A stretch of 14,868 nucleotides of DNA from positions 1 through 14,868 of the forward strand of contig JAWLBW010000095.1 in assembly GCA_041687475.1 (NCBI GenBank). The letters are read 5' to 3'. Of the stretch, positions 14,071-14,868 are shown one piece after another. The translations under genes were made by a program, and so were the position numbers. The notes beneath the pieces are model-generated. The model worked only from the letters and a program-made list of their open reading frames with translations, was not told the DNA's origin and made no database searches. The stretch comes from JAWLBW01 sp041687475 (GTDB lineage: Bacteria > J088 > JAWLBW01). Each line of letters starts with the position of its first letter. The first letter of the stretch is position 1.

Positions 14071-14868
14071 TTAATGATGTGGACGCGGCCGCTCTTGCTC
14101 CTCGGCGCGGCGTTCCGAAGTTGCAGACTCATCGCGCGGCAGTCCGACCGTATACTGTTCGACCATGTGGAACAGGTCGACAGGCTCAAAGGGCTTTGCC
14201 AGGTAATCGTCAAACCCCTCGGACAGAAATCGTTCTCGGTCGCCTTTCATGGCATAGGCGGTGAGCGCGATAATGGGCGAGGAAGCGTATTCGGGCAACG
14301 TACGCAGGCGGCGCGTGATCTGGATGCCGTTTTCTTCACCCTTCTTGAGGTTGATGTCCATGAAGATGACGTCGAAATGCTTCTCGAGTGCGTAGTGATA
14401 GGCTTCGGGCGCGCTCTGTGCCCAGGTGAGATCGTAGTCGGCCAGTAATTCGGTCAGCAACACGCCGCATGCCTCGTCGTCTTCGACGACGAGAATGGAC
14501 GGCGACGGGGCCATCGACTTCTCGGCAGCGGGCAGCGCCTGCCCCTCCATTGCCGCACTGTGACCGGGCAGGTACACCCTGACCGAGGTTCCTGCCCCTT
14601 TTCTGCTGTCAATCTCGATGGTTCCCCCCATCTGTTCGGCAAGCCGCCGGGCGATGGAAAGCCCCAGGCCGCTACCTTCGTACGAACGGGCAAAACCTTC
14701 AGACTCCTGGCGGAATTCTTCAAAGGCATGGGGAATGAACGCTTCACCCATACCGACGCCCGTATCGACCACCTCGAGACAAATCACAGACCCGGTGTCA
14801 CGCCGTTCGGGGTGGGCCGAAATCGTAATCGTTCCCTGGTGCGTGAAGCGCACGGCGTTTCCGATCAG
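14071..14868 (-). CDS. Hybrid sensor histidine kinase, C-terminal part, cut by window edge
   Basis: 265 codons of the 3' part are visible; the start, sensor and H-box lie beyond the right edge. The visible part opens inside the ATPase N-box (L-I-G-N-A-V-R-F-T). It continues with G1 D-T-G-V-G-M (35-40 of the visible part), F-box F-E-E-F-R-Q-E and G2 G-S-G-L-G-L. A receiver follows with E-D-D (129-131), phospho-acceptor D171 in F-M-D-I-N-L, T203 and K225 in A-K-P-F, all intact. The receiver's L-K-K-G-E-E-N-G replaces the common M-P-x-M-D-G, as seen in many receivers attached to kinases. A charged tail rich in Glu/Arg, ending H-H, follows. It lies on the same strand as the kinase at 11818-13794, 276 bases upstream of it, so the two may be co-transcribed or act in one phosphorelay; that is inference. 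Confidence 0.9.
   Translation of the reverse strand: MIGNAVRFTHQGTITISAHPERRDTGSVICLEVVDTGVGMGEAFIPHAFEEFRQESEGFARSYEGSGLGLSIARRLAEQMGGTIEIDSRKGAGTSVRVYLPGHSAAMEGQALPAAEKSMAPSPSILVVEDDEACGVLLTELLADYDLTWAQSAPEAYHYALEKHFDVIFMDINLKKGEENGIQITRRLRTLPEYASSPIIALTAYAMKGDRERFLSEGFDDYLAKPFEPVDLFHMVEQYTVGLPRDESATSERRAEEQERPRPHH

Overview
The window (about 14.9 kb, roughly 55-63 % G+C by eye) looks like the chromosome of a free-living, diderm (Gram-negative-type) bacterium. It encodes an outer-membrane beta-barrel-like protein, a large lipoprotein, a surface-glycan export module, two soluble hybrid histidine kinases and a multi-sensor cyclic-di-GMP enzyme. The phylum cannot be fixed from sequence alone: Proteobacteria and Spirochaetota-like lineages both fit. 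The lipoprotein's loose lipobox (T-Q-G-C) is only a weak hint of the latter. No tRNA, rRNA, CRISPR array, insertion sequence or phage gene was seen.

Layout. 1-334 (-): 5' part of an ammonium transporter gene (amt) running off the left edge. 335-670: its leader, with a 12-bp inverted repeat covering the amt start codon, then the terminator of the next gene. 671-2098 (-): large unrecognised Trp-rich lipoprotein. 2365-3303 (+): family-2 glycosyltransferase with a likely leaderless mRNA. 3321-6166 (-): two-gene operon of a sialyltransferase-like (GT52/polysialyltransferase-type) protein and a PglK/MsbA-like ABC flippase. 6452-9784 (+): 1110-residue PAS-PAS-PAS-GAF-PAS-GGDEF-EAL protein whose leader carries a perfect 8+8 palindrome just after a candidate extended -10. 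9870-10556 (-): small Gly-rich outer-membrane barrel-like protein. 10776-11714 (+): tandem split-barrel flavoprotein-like protein. 11818-13794 (-) and 14071-14868 (-, 5' end outside the window): two hybrid histidine kinases, each ending in a receiver domain.

How the parts may work together. The glycosyltransferases and flippase suggest assembly of a surface oligosaccharide, with the flippase moving a lipid-linked glycan across the inner membrane. The diguanylate cyclase/phosphodiesterase and the two phosphorelay kinases are signalling proteins with no DNA-binding output in the window, so they probably act through c-di-GMP or through partners encoded elsewhere. The link between signalling and glycan genes is positional only.

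Nothing here is clearly a new biological system. The most unusual signals are the amt leader repeat, the palindrome before the GGDEF-EAL gene, the leaderless-type promoter of the glycosyltransferase, and the unrecognised lipoprotein.
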